Part shown: piece after piece, positions 15,256 through 23,483 of the stretch
Layout of the letters: each line of letters starts with the position of its first letter
Numbering within the stretch: position 1 is the first letter of the stretch
Notes under the pieces: generated by a model
What the model was told of the DNA's origin: nothing
Databases searched by the model: none
Seen by the model: only the letters and a program-made list of their open reading frames with translations
Program-made: the position numbers and the translations under genes
NCBI GenBank assembly: GCA_031553005.1
Contig: JAVBMA010000063.1
Span: forward strand, 1-24,873
Origin: RGIG9379 sp031553005
GTDB taxonomy: Bacteria; Bacteroidota; Bacteroidia; Bacteroidales; Paludibacteraceae
DNA length: 24,873 nucleotides
Reading direction: 5' to 3'

Positions 15256-15341
15256 AGCAGACATTTTACTTAGCGCTTTTTCTCAATTCTAAAAAATTAG
15301 ACAAAACAGGAATTCAGGGATTTATCCAAAAAATATTACCT

Positions 15342-16751
15342 ATGAACATAAAAAAAATAATTTCTTTATTGAGCCTTTTAGCGGTAGTTTCTTTGTCTTT
15401 CGCTCAGGCTTATAATTCTTTAAACTTCAGCCAGACAAATCCGGTACTGGGAACATCCCGTTATTCTGGCATGGCAGGTGCGATGGGTGCACTTGGCGGA
15501 GACGCCAGTACCATGAAAGACAATCCCGCAGGACTTGGCGTCTACCGGAGTTCCGACCTTACCCTCACGCCTAATCTGTATATAACAAACGATAATTCGG
15601 TAGGGTTTAATATTAATAACTTTGCCTTCATCCTAAATTTTCAAAATACAGGAAACACAAAAGGATATGTCACTTCATCACTGGGTGTAAGTTATAACCG
15701 CCTGAAAAACTTCAAACGTTACTCTGACTTGGGTAGGGATAATCTGAATAATTCAATGACCGATTATATAGCAGGTCCATATTCTTCTAACGGTCTCTAT
15801 GATGATGCCTACGAATTGGGCTTAATTGATGATTATGGATCTTTGTTCAGCTTGGATATGCCAATCAGTAATCAAACCAGATATACTGAAAACGGCTCTA
15901 TCGGCGAATGGGATTTTTCCTATGGTATAAATATAAGTAACCGTTTTTATTTCGGGATATCTGCCGGGCTCGTAAATCTTGATTACAGAGTAAAAACATT
16001 ATACGACGAATGGAGTACAGGAGACTACTATAATGACAACTGGTATCTTGACGAATATTATGAAGCAAGCGGATCCGGGTTTAACTTTAAATTCGGAGCC
16101 ATTGCTGCTATTACGGATTTTATGCGTGTAGGTTTGGCATTTCACACGCCTACATTTTATAGTATAGATGAGTATGTTTCCGAAGATATGGGACATAATG
16201 ACGAGTATTTTTATTATCCCCGTGAAACACCATGGTATGAATCTAACCTGCAAACTCCTTTAAAGGTACAGGGTAGTTTAGGATTTATAATCGGGAAGAG
16301 GGCTGTTATAGGATTGGAGTATCAATTCGAAGACTTTTCGGCAATGAGATATTCTTTTGACGGAACTCTTGACGAAAATTCAAAAAGCATTATTAACGCA
16401 GAAATGAATGTTACTCACACAGCAAAAGCCGGTGTTGAAGTAAAAGTAGTCGACGGGCTCTCTCTCCGTGCCGGATTTGCCTTTGTATCCAATCCTTCAA
16501 CCGAATTAAACGAAGATGTTTACACCAGTCCGGAATCGTTTCAGGCATATCCGTTAGTTCAGCCTCAAAACACATTCTACTATACCGGAGGCATCGGTTA
16601 TAAAAACAAATTCTTCTACGCAGATCTGGCTTATGTCCATCAGACTAAAAAAGAGGCGTTCTTCCAATACCTTCCACAAGAAGAATTCGGACCATACAAC
16701 CAAACTTTACATAACAACAATATTATGGCAACTATTGGAATTCGCTTCTAA
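15342..16751 (+). CDS. FadL/OmpP1-like outer-membrane transport protein
   Basis: A 469-residue outer-membrane beta-barrel. The signal peptide is MNIKKIISLLSLLAVVSLSF, then AQ. The mature N-terminus YNSLNFSQTNPVLGTSRYSG, then MAGAMGALGGDASTMKDNPAGLGVYRSSDL, contains the conserved GALGGDAS...NPAGL signature of Bacteroidetes OmpP1/FadL/TodX proteins, whose N-terminal plug (hatch) carries hydrophobic substrates. Alternating strands fill the rest and the last residue is Phe (ATIGIRF). Length matches FadL-type barrels (about 430-500). The likely role is diffusion of hydrophobic compounds such as fatty acids across the outer membrane, though no substrate is shown. It follows the low-complexity exported protein in the same direction and ends at a 22-bp perfect hairpin. 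Confidence 0.85.
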   Translation: MNIKKIISLLSLLAVVSLSFAQAYNSLNFSQTNPVLGTSRYSGMAGAMGALGGDASTMKDNPAGLGVYRSSDLTLTPNLYITNDNSVGFNINNFAFILNFQNTGNTKGYVTSSLGVSYNRLKNFKRYSDLGRDNLNNSMTDYIAGPYSSNGLYDDAYELGLIDDYGSLFSLDMPISNQTRYTENGSIGEWDFSYGINISNRFYFGISAGLVNLDYRVKTLYDEWSTGDYYNDNWYLDEYYEASGSGFNFKFGAIAAITDFMRVGLAFHTPTFYSIDEYVSEDMGHNDEYFYYPRETPWYESNLQTPLKVQGSLGFIIGKRAVIGLEYQFEDFSAMRYSFDGTLDENSKSIINAEMNVTHTAKAGVEVKVVDGLSLRAGFAFVSNPSTELNEDVYTSPESFQAYPLVQPQNTFYYTGGIGYKNKFFYADLAYVHQTKKEAFFQYLPQEEFGPYNQTLHNNNIMATIGIRF

Positions 16752-16770
16752 AAACAATATTCTTCGAACA

Positions 16771-16819
16771 CAAAGAAATGAGGCGCAAAGAAATAGATTC
16801 TTTGCGCCTCATTTCTTTG
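16771..16819. repeat. Perfect 22-bp hairpin 3' of the FadL-like gene
   Basis: Arms at 16771-16792 and 16798-16819 are perfectly complementary with a 5-nt loop. The arm is itself a 15-nt word (CAAAGAAATGAGGCG) followed by a partial second copy (CAAAGAAATAG runs into the loop). It starts 19 bp after the stop codon and could act as the terminator, but no T-run longer than three follows. Confidence 0.85.
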
Positions 16820-16920
16820 TAGCAATTATTGATATATTAAAAAGATAACAATCTCAAAACTTTCACCTTTCCGCTCGGCTTTGCCGCTTGGTTCTACCAA
16901 AAATTCTCACCTTTCAACTT

Positions 16921-16981
16921 AACAGAACTCAATAAAAAAGGTTTGTACAAATTGTACAAACCTTTTTTATTGAGTTCTGTT
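16921..16981. terminator. 61-bp perfect palindrome, bidirectional terminator
   Basis: Two perfect 30-bp arms (16921-16950 and 16952-16981) surround one central base. The inner part GGTTTGTACAA/TTGTACAAACC followed by TTTTTT forms a terminator in both directions. It lies 4 bp after the ROK kinase stop (minus strand) and downstream of the FadL-like gene (plus strand), so it serves two convergent units. Confidence 0.9.
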
Positions 16982-16985
16982 ATTC

Positions 16986-17960
16986 TTACTTTGCCTCCCA
17001 AGCCAACGCCGAAGCGCCCAAGATCGCAACATCCGAATCTTTTATTTCGGAAAACAGAATTTTTACTTTATTCCTGAAAATCGGCATCAGGTTTTCTTCC
17101 ATCGCCTTACGAAGAGGAACTAGAAGAAGATCTCCCGATTTTGCTAATCCTCCGAATAGGATGATTGCTTCAGGACTACTGAATTTAATAAAATCGGCAA
17201 ATGCCTCTCCTAATATCTGGCCTGTAACCATATATACATCTTTTGCAATCTGATCTCCTGCAATAGCCGCGTCAAATACATCTTTAGATGTAATTTGCTC
17301 AATAGGAATTTTGCGCAGAAGAGAATCTTCATTTGCTCTGTTTTCTAAAAATTCACGGGCTGTTTTTGCTACTCCTGTGGCAGAAGTATAAGTTTCCAGA
17401 CACCCGCGATTTCCGCAACCACAAGGGCGACCATTTTCACGGCGCATAATCACATGACCTAGTTCGCCTGCAAAACCGTCATGTCCGTAGATCAATTGAC
17501 CATTGGCAACAATTCCGCTACCAACTCCGGTTCCTAATGTAATCATAATAAAATCCTTCATGCCACGGGCAGCTCCATAGGTCATTTCGCCTATGGCAGC
17601 AGCATTGGCATCATTTGTCAATGCGACCGGAACACCAAATTTCTCGGAAAGGATTTTAGCAAAAGGGATAATGCCTTTCCATGGAAGGTTTGCAGCATAT
17701 TCAATATTCCCATTGTAAAAGTTAGCATTGGGAGCCCCAACGCCAATACCCTTTATCCGTTCTATTCCACAACTTCCGTTTATCAGTTTGGAAAGCTCGG
17801 TATAAAGCTCTTCTACGTATTTTTCTAACTCTTGGTGTCTTTGTGTTTTAATGGAATTGGAAGCAAGAATATTTCCGCGTGCATCTACTATTCCGAAAAC
17901 AGTATTTGTACCACCGATATCTATTCCAACCACATAAGGTTTGCTTATTTCTGTTGCCAT
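16986..17960 (-). CDS. ROK-family sugar kinase (probable glucokinase)
   Basis: A 324-residue cytoplasmic kinase that would phosphorylate a hexose at the expense of ATP. The phosphate-binding motif DIGGTNT (14-20), the catalytic Asp in LTNDANA (D117), the ROK signature LGTGVGSGIVANGQLIYGHD with ELGH (166-169), and the zinc site GRPCGCGNRGC (Cys 180, 182, 187) are all present, as is LFGGLAKSGD near the C-terminus. There is no N-terminal winged helix, so it is a kinase and not a NagC/XylR-type repressor. It lies 136 bp downstream of a sugar permease on the same strand with no terminator between, so an uptake-and-phosphorylation operon is likely. Glucose is the family's common substrate in Bacteroidetes; others remain possible. 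Confidence 0.9.
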   Translation of the reverse strand: MATEISKPYVVGIDIGGTNTVFGIVDARGNILASNSIKTQRHQELEKYVEELYTELSKLINGSCGIERIKGIGVGAPNANFYNGNIEYAANLPWKGIIPFAKILSEKFGVPVALTNDANAAAIGEMTYGAARGMKDFIMITLGTGVGSGIVANGQLIYGHDGFAGELGHVIMRRENGRPCGCGNRGCLETYTSATGVAKTAREFLENRANEDSLLRKIPIEQITSKDVFDAAIAGDQIAKDVYMVTGQILGEAFADFIKFSSPEAIILFGGLAKSGDLLLVPLRKAMEENLMPIFRNKVKILFSEIKDSDVAILGASALAWEAK

Positions 17961-18096
17961 AATTTTTTATTAAATTCTTCCTCCCGGAATCTTCCGGAAA
18001 GACATTATGTTTATGTTATTATTCGTTTATGTCAGGTACATTTTTAGAACAAGAGAAAATGCCAAAACTCTAGAATATCGTATTTATATTAACCGC

Positions 18097-19479
18097 TTAA
18101 GCATTTTTCTTCCGTATCCGGCAACCTACAAAGCCATACCACATCAAGTAGGCATAACAGAAAAGAGGCAACACAAATGCAACATGCGAATTAGCATGAT
18201 CGGCAATCAGTCCTTGTAACGGAGGCAATACCGCTCCCCCGAGAATCATCATTACAAGTAAAGAAGATCCTTGTGAAGTATATTTACCCAGACCGTCGAT
18301 AGCCAACGTAAAGATATTGGAGAACATGATTGAGTTAAAGAGTCCTACTCCGAGAATAGACCAGAGCGATAAGCTTCCGGAAGTAAAGAGCATTATAGCA
18401 ATCAATATAATATTGACGGCCGCAAAGTAACCGAGCGTACGTGACGGTATAGAACGCGCTGCAATGAAAACCAAATAGTTCAACACCAAGAATACAAGGA
18501 AATAGATAACTTCTGTAATCGTTACATCTGTTATCGAATAGATCAGGGCAAAAGTAACGATTGCGGCCAAAGCCATCAGCATGTATTTTTTTAACGATGT
18601 CATTTTACTCATGGAAATAGAACCCATAAAACGACCAATCATAGCACCGCCCCAATAATATGCAAGAAAAGGCGTGGCAAGAGCTTCGCCTAATCCGTGA
18701 TACTCTTTCATATACGAGATAAGGTTACTTCCAATAGTAACTTCGGCTCCTACATAACAGAAAATTCCGATCATCCCGAAAATCAAGTGCGGATATTGCA
18801 ATGCTCCGGCTCTTTTTTCCATTTTTTCAGAAGAATCGATATTGCCGTTTGGAATCTTCGAAAAAAAGATAATTCCGGCTAAAATCAACAACACACTTGC
18901 TAAAAACAAATAAGGGATTTGTACGGCAGTAGCGCCGCCCGATTCGTTTGTTACAAAATATTTGAATATAAAATATCCTCCTATTACCGGAGCGATTGTT
19001 GTACCTAACGAGTTGAATGCCTGAGAGAGGTTTAAGCGACTGGAAGCCGTGTCCGACGAACCTAATAAGGATACCAGAGGGTTGGCTGCTATCTGAAGGA
19101 AAGTGAATCCACTTCCAAGCAAAAAAAGTGCGGAGAGAAAGACCCAAAACTGAGGATTAGCGCTTCCGGCTTCCCAGAAAAAGAGGAAACAAGCAACGGA
19201 AGATATCAGCAATCCCGACACAATTGTATTCTTATAACCTACTTTGAGTATCGGATCTCCCAATGTGGCAGAAACAATAAAATAAATCAACGAAACAACA
19301 AAATAAGCTGTAAAAAAAGCAAATTGGACTAAATTGGCTTGAAAATGACTTAATTCGAAGACTCCTTTTAAAAAAGGAATCAAAATATCATTCAGGCAGG
19401 TAATAAATCCCCACATGAAAAACAGTACAGTCAATGTCATCAAAGGAACCGTATAACTTGCTGATTTTGTATTACTCAT
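18097..19479 (-). CDS. FHS-family sugar:proton symporter (glucose/galactose or fucose permease)
   Basis: A 460-residue MFS permease with about 12 membrane helices. The first helix and loop MTLTVLFFMWGFITCLNDIL, then IPFLKGVFELSHFQANLVQF, and the central NLSQAFNSLGTTIAPVIGGY are signatures of the fucose-galactose-glucose (FHS; FucP/GluP) family. FLQIAANPLVSLLG is also family-typical. It acts in the inner membrane, importing a hexose with protons. It is the first gene of the unit with the ROK kinase. A possible -7 box (TAAATTTG, 19593-19586 on the minus strand) lies 107 bp upstream. Given the kinase partner, glucose or galactose is more likely than fucose, but the sequence does not prove this. 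Confidence 0.9.
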   Translation of the reverse strand: MSNTKSASYTVPLMTLTVLFFMWGFITCLNDILIPFLKGVFELSHFQANLVQFAFFTAYFVVSLIYFIVSATLGDPILKVGYKNTIVSGLLISSVACFLFFWEAGSANPQFWVFLSALFLLGSGFTFLQIAANPLVSLLGSSDTASSRLNLSQAFNSLGTTIAPVIGGYFIFKYFVTNESGGATAVQIPYLFLASVLLILAGIIFFSKIPNGNIDSSEKMEKRAGALQYPHLIFGMIGIFCYVGAEVTIGSNLISYMKEYHGLGEALATPFLAYYWGGAMIGRFMGSISMSKMTSLKKYMLMALAAIVTFALIYSITDVTITEVIYFLVFLVLNYLVFIAARSIPSRTLGYFAAVNIILIAIMLFTSGSLSLWSILGVGLFNSIMFSNIFTLAIDGLGKYTSQGSSLLVMMILGGAVLPPLQGLIADHANSHVAFVLPLFCYAYLMWYGFVGCRIRKKNA

Positions 19480-19585
19480 ATTTTATTGGATTAATAATTA
19501 AGCTATTAATTCGGGACTTCTCCATTGCCTGCAAATCAGGTATTAGAATTAGAAATGATTTAACATATCTGTTATATTCCGGAAA

Positions 19586-19593
19586 CAAATTTA
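19586..19593 (-). promoter_or_regulatory. Possible -7 box for the permease-kinase operon
   Basis: TAAATTTG on the minus strand matches TAnnTTTG. A TTTG upstream is only 13 bp away, too close for a normal -33, so this is weak. The remaining spacer (19480-19720) shows nothing else I can support. Confidence 0.35.
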
Positions 19594-19720
19594 TAATATT
19601 TTTTTACAAATCTCCCGCTCCTCAAAAAGAATTAAAGATTAATATCGTAAAAACGATGAAGGCATGGAAAACACAGAATATCTTTATCTCTTTGAATCTT
19701 CATGTCTCAATCTTTTTTTA

Positions 19721-22147
19721 TCAGAAATTCACCTGAACACGTAAGTTAATAAGCCTTCCGGTCAAGTAATTCGGAACGGCATATTGCACATTGGTAACAT
19801 CCGTTATCCAGTAGTAGGAATTTACGTTTTTAATATCTAATAAATTGAATACTTCCAAATTAAAGAGCAGCGCTTTTGTCCATTTTAAAGGTGTTCTATT
19901 CATAATTTTATCCTGACCGGATATTAATCCGTAAGTAGCTCCGATATCAACTCTGCGGTAAGCAGGACTACGAAATGCCGTAGCCATATAAGAACTGCTG
20001 CGCGGAGGCCCGAAAGGTAGTCCATCTGCCCAAATCAGTTTTAAGTTTATTTTTAGCTTTGAATATCCCGGAAAATAATCCTGAAAGAAAAGAGAAACAC
20101 TGTATCGCTGATCAGTAGGGCGGGGAATATAACCTTTTCCGTCTCCATAAATATTCTCCTTGGCCTGCATCAATGAAAAGGACACCCACGAATCGGTTCC
20201 GGGAACAAACTCTCCGAAGAGTTTGAGATCGACTCCCGCCGCATACCCGTCACCATTATTTTCACCGCCATAAACCACTTTCACATTGTCTATGCGATAA
20301 GGAATAATCCGGTCGATATATTTATAATAAATCTCGGTAGTAAACTTAAACGGACGTTCCCATTTCCGGAAATAGTAATCAGCTCCCAACAATATTTGCG
20401 AGGAACGAGGAGCTTTCAACTTATTATTAAGGAAAACTTCCACATTTCCGTTTTTATTCACAATTGTATCCCGTATCTCTTTGTAAAACGGAGCTTGGTA
20501 ATAAATACCCGTTGCCAACCGGAACCCGAAATTTCGTTTCCAATCTGGAAACCATGCCAGTGACATCCTCGGACTTATGAGCAACTCATCGTTGAAGTCC
20601 CAATAATTGGCACGAACGCCACCGGTTACGACCAACTTTCCTGATTCCATACGTTTGGAATATGTATCTAATACATATGCAATAAAACGGTTCATAAAGA
20701 CCTCTTCGTCCGAGTTCAGGTTGTAATAAAGAGACAAATGATCCGGATTTACGGGTAAGGAATAGCCGGCAGAATCCCGCATTTCCCATTCATTCATTTT
20801 ATCTTTTACATTTTCACGCTGATATGTGACTCCCCATTTGATCTCATTGGATGCCAAAGTCATCTCGCCAAGCTGTGAGATACTGAAAACAGCAGAGTTT
20901 AACTTATTTCTCGCATGCTCATGATATGCTCCCAATCCCGCACCACGATCTATCGTTACGTTATTGTTTCCGTCAACCTCACTCAGCCAATATTCTCCCG
21001 TAACATCATAGGTTTCATTTTCGGAAGTGGAAAAGGCTGACGACACAACACTCAATTTCAAATTCTCTTTGGGTTTGAAATTTAATGCCAATGCTCCGAA
21101 CAGCGTGCGGAAAAGATCTTTTTCCTGTCCTTCAAAATAAACGGTAAACGACTTGGGTGAGTCTAATGTTCCAAAAGAAGTAGAACGTGTTTCCGGAACA
21201 AAGTGATAACTGTTCTGGGATATATTTCCAAGGAAAGTCATTTCCCATTTCGGAGAAAACGAATAGGTAAGGTAAGTTTGGTAGTCAAAGAAATTAGGGC
21301 TATACTCTCCTTCCGTATCGAGTGTTCCCAACAAATAGGCGGAAGTCTTATAACGAATCCCGTGTATCTGGGTAAAACGAGAAGAAGCAGTTCCTAAATA
21401 GGCTGATGCTCCCAACAAACTCACAGCAACCGACCCTTCAACCTTTGTCGGTTTTTTATAAGTAATATCCAGAGCGGACGACATCTTATCTCCATACTGG
21501 GCACTAAACCCCCCGGAAGAGAAATTAACGGACTCTACCATATCGGGATTGACAAAGCTAAGTCCCTCCTGCTGTCCCGCACGGATGAGCAAAGGACGGT
21601 AAATTTCTATATTATTTACATAAACGCTGTTTTCGTCATAATTACCTCCGCGTACCGAATATTGGGAACTCAACTCATTATTCGAACTGACTCCCGCCTG
21701 AGTCGATATCAGGGCTTCTATTCCTCCTCCGCTGACATCGGGTATAAACTTTAGCTTGGAAACGTCCAGCACTTCAACCGAAGAGGATTGTTTACGGAAA
21801 CCCTGAACACTATAAGCTTCCAGATCAATTGATATTTCTTTCAATGTTACCGAAAGTTTAAATTCCCGTTTTTTTCCATTAAAAACAATTTTACGTTCTT
21901 CTTCCGAAAAGCCGACATAACTGAACAGAACGATAACCGTATCCTTTTCAGGAACAGATAATTCAAAAAAACCGTTCTTATCGGTCGAAGTTCCTCGCGT
22001 ACTTCCTTTTATAAGAACATTTACATATTCGAGTGGCTGATTCTTTTCATCCGTCACATTTCCGGTAATATGCAACGTCTGGGATATTGCCGGAGCACTC
22101 CAAATCAGAAACAGACAAAAAAAGAGATAATATATATTATTTTTCAT
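19721..22147 (-). CDS. TonB-dependent outer-membrane receptor with CarboxypepD-like N-terminal domain
   Basis: An 808-residue receptor. The signal peptide is about 1-22. A CarboxypepD_reg-like domain (about 25-110) reads ITGNVTDEKNQPLEYVNVLI, then GSTRGTSTDKNGFFELSVP. The plug (about 120-235) contains IEALISTQAGVSS, YSVRGGNYDENSVYVNNIEI and FSSGGFSAQYGDKMSSALDI. A 22-strand-type barrel follows, ending LINLRVQVNF with terminal Phe. It is shorter than SusC proteins (about 1000 residues), and no SusD gene lies next to it, so it is an orphan receptor of the non-SusC class. Such proteins use TonB/ExbBD energy to import siderophores, vitamins, metals or peptides; the substrate cannot be told here. 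A -7 box (TAATTTTG) lies at 22218-22211. Confidence 0.92.
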   Translation of the reverse strand: MKNNIYYLFFCLFLIWSAPAISQTLHITGNVTDEKNQPLEYVNVLIKGSTRGTSTDKNGFFELSVPEKDTVIVLFSYVGFSEEERKIVFNGKKREFKLSVTLKEISIDLEAYSVQGFRKQSSSVEVLDVSKLKFIPDVSGGGIEALISTQAGVSSNNELSSQYSVRGGNYDENSVYVNNIEIYRPLLIRAGQQEGLSFVNPDMVESVNFSSGGFSAQYGDKMSSALDITYKKPTKVEGSVAVSLLGASAYLGTASSRFTQIHGIRYKTSAYLLGTLDTEGEYSPNFFDYQTYLTYSFSPKWEMTFLGNISQNSYHFVPETRSTSFGTLDSPKSFTVYFEGQEKDLFRTLFGALALNFKPKENLKLSVVSSAFSTSENETYDVTGEYWLSEVDGNNNVTIDRGAGLGAYHEHARNKLNSAVFSISQLGEMTLASNEIKWGVTYQRENVKDKMNEWEMRDSAGYSLPVNPDHLSLYYNLNSDEEVFMNRFIAYVLDTYSKRMESGKLVVTGGVRANYWDFNDELLISPRMSLAWFPDWKRNFGFRLATGIYYQAPFYKEIRDTIVNKNGNVEVFLNNKLKAPRSSQILLGADYYFRKWERPFKFTTEIYYKYIDRIIPYRIDNVKVVYGGENNGDGYAAGVDLKLFGEFVPGTDSWVSFSLMQAKENIYGDGKGYIPRPTDQRYSVSLFFQDYFPGYSKLKINLKLIWADGLPFGPPRSSSYMATAFRSPAYRRVDIGATYGLISGQDKIMNRTPLKWTKALLFNLEVFNLLDIKNVNSYYWITDVTNVQYAVPNYLTGRLINLRVQVNF

Positions 22148-22210
22148 TCAACTTGTTTTAATCGCAAACAAGAACAATAACCGTCACTTCCTCTAACGTA
22201 AAAAGGATGT

Positions 22211-22218
22211 CAAAATTA
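22211..22218 (-). promoter_or_regulatory. -7 box for the TonB-dependent receptor
   Basis: TAATTTTG on the minus strand matches TAnnTTTG, 63 bp before the start codon. It overlaps a small inverted repeat TGTC-N9-GACA (22209-22225), which could be an operator. The -33 element is poor. Confidence 0.45.
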
Positions 22219-22459
22219 TAGACATTTTTATAGAAAAGCTGTCTTACTGTTTTTGTTTATCCCAAAAGGTCAAAACTTTCAATTCTCACCTTTCACCTTA
22301 TTTCGGTTTATTCGAACAAAAATAAAGAATTTTAAAAGAATAATCGACAATCCTGATTATTATAAAAGTAACATTATTTACGGAACTCGTTTCATTCGTT
22401 TTCTTCTGGCATAAATAACACCGCCATTATACATCTATTAAAAAAGAAAATTGTTTTAC

Positions 22460-22489
22460 TTGCCCGTTTTATTTTTTTTTGTACATTTG
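22460..22489 (+). promoter_or_regulatory. Strong Bacteroidetes-type promoter for the surface lipoprotein
   Basis: TTG (22460-22462), a 19-bp spacer and TACATTTG (22482-22489), an exact TAnnTTTG. The leader of about 105 nt contains a small hairpin TGTTTG/CAAACA (from about 22532) and a 10-codon ORF starting at 22531; whether either matters is unknown. The rest of the spacer 22219-22459 holds only a TTTCACC-type repeat fragment near 22285. Confidence 0.75.
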
Positions 22490-22600
22490 CTCCATCTATC
22501 AAAAAATAGTATCTAGAACAATAAGGACACTATGTTTGTTTATAGCAAACAAAGCAATGAATAAGATTAATTTATATGTTTAATTAAAATTAAAGTTTTT

Positions 22601-23323
22601 ATGAAAAAAGTATTTAATTTATCAGTTATCTTGGCTGTTTTAATAGCAGCTTTCTCTTTCACATCATGTTCTGATGATGACGACGATGCAGCACAAATTA
22701 CCATCACTTTTAATCAAAATGGTAAATTTGCTTCAGGAGATGACGTAACAGGAAAAATTGTTTCTGCTGAAGAAGATTTAACAAAAGTAGTTATTCTACT
22801 TAATGGGAATGCAGTAAAAACTATTACAAAATTCAATAGCTTGCCTATTCTAAAAGGGGACAATGGTGTATACACTATGGTTATCGACGGATTAGTTGAC
22901 GGAAGCTATACATTAAGAGCAGAAAGCAAAACAGGTGAAAGCTCAGCTGCATTTACTGTAGGTTCTGCGGTTAATTACACTTCTTTTACAGCTGTAGTAG
23001 GTGGATCTGAGGCAACAACTGCGGGATCTTTCTTAAGCATCCAAGATGGTAAAGTTTACAAAACAGCTGATGTAAATGCTGGTAAAGGAGAAAATGTAGA
23101 AATCGTTTTTGACGGAATTGAGTTCAAATCTGCAACTTTATCTACTAACTCAAATGTAAGTGGAAATGGACAGTGGGCACAAATTCAGTTATTAGGTGAT
23201 AATCACTGGGGATATATGACTAGCACCGGATTCCAAGGAGACATCACTATCACAAGTACTACAGGATCTGGAAATGCAACTGTAGCTAACATAACTGTAA
23301 ATAAAGGAGCTTCTGCTGAATAA
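22601..23323 (+). CDS. Surface-exposed lipoprotein of unknown function
   Basis: 240 residues. The signal peptide ends in a lipobox FTSC (Cys23), followed at once by SDDDDD (24-29). In Bacteroidetes a short acidic run next to the lipidated Cys acts as a lipoprotein export signal to the outer leaflet, so surface display is expected. The mature part looks all-beta: an Ig-like segment VTGKIVSAEEDLTKVVILLN, then SYTLRAESKTGESSAAF, followed by a second beta domain ending TITSTTGSGNATVANITVNK. No catalytic motif is seen and I do not recognise a named family. It has its own strong promoter and a strong terminator, so it is monocistronic and probably well expressed. Binding or adhesion is only a guess. 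Confidence 0.8.
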   Translation: MKKVFNLSVILAVLIAAFSFTSCSDDDDDAAQITITFNQNGKFASGDDVTGKIVSAEEDLTKVVILLNGNAVKTITKFNSLPILKGDNGVYTMVIDGLVDGSYTLRAESKTGESSAAFTVGSAVNYTSFTAVVGGSEATTAGSFLSIQDGKVYKTADVNAGKGENVEIVFDGIEFKSATLSTNSNVSGNGQWAQIQLLGDNHWGYMTSTGFQGDITITSTTGSGNATVANITVNKGASAE

Positions 23324-23345
23324 TTCGATTATTAAGGCTATAAAT

Positions 23346-23376
23346 AAAAAAACCATCTTTAAAAGATGGTTTTTTT
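23346..23376 (+). terminator. Rho-independent terminator of the surface lipoprotein gene
   Basis: Seven A, CCATCTTT, A, AAAGATGG and seven T form a strong hairpin with T-run 23 bp after the stop codon. The A and T runs allow use in both directions. Confidence 0.92.
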
Positions 23377-23483
23377 GTTTGTAGTAATTTGAATAAAACT
23401 AAAACCACTACAAATACGTTAATTCAGAAAGCAGCATCTTATTATCAATCGTTCAGTTAAAGAAACAAAAATCAGCTAAAGAT

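Noticed and set aside
14855..15292. ORFs in other frames and on the minus strand over the Ser/Gly-rich region
   Set aside because: They are products of repetitive GGN/AGN codons. The frame from 13975 has a signal peptide, a ribosome-binding site and coherent blocks.
16986..17960. NagC-type repressor
   Set aside because: No DNA-binding domain precedes the ROK domain, and the kinase residues are intact.
19721..22147. SusC of a polysaccharide utilisation locus
   Set aside because: The receptor is too short and no SusD or glycosidase gene is adjacent.
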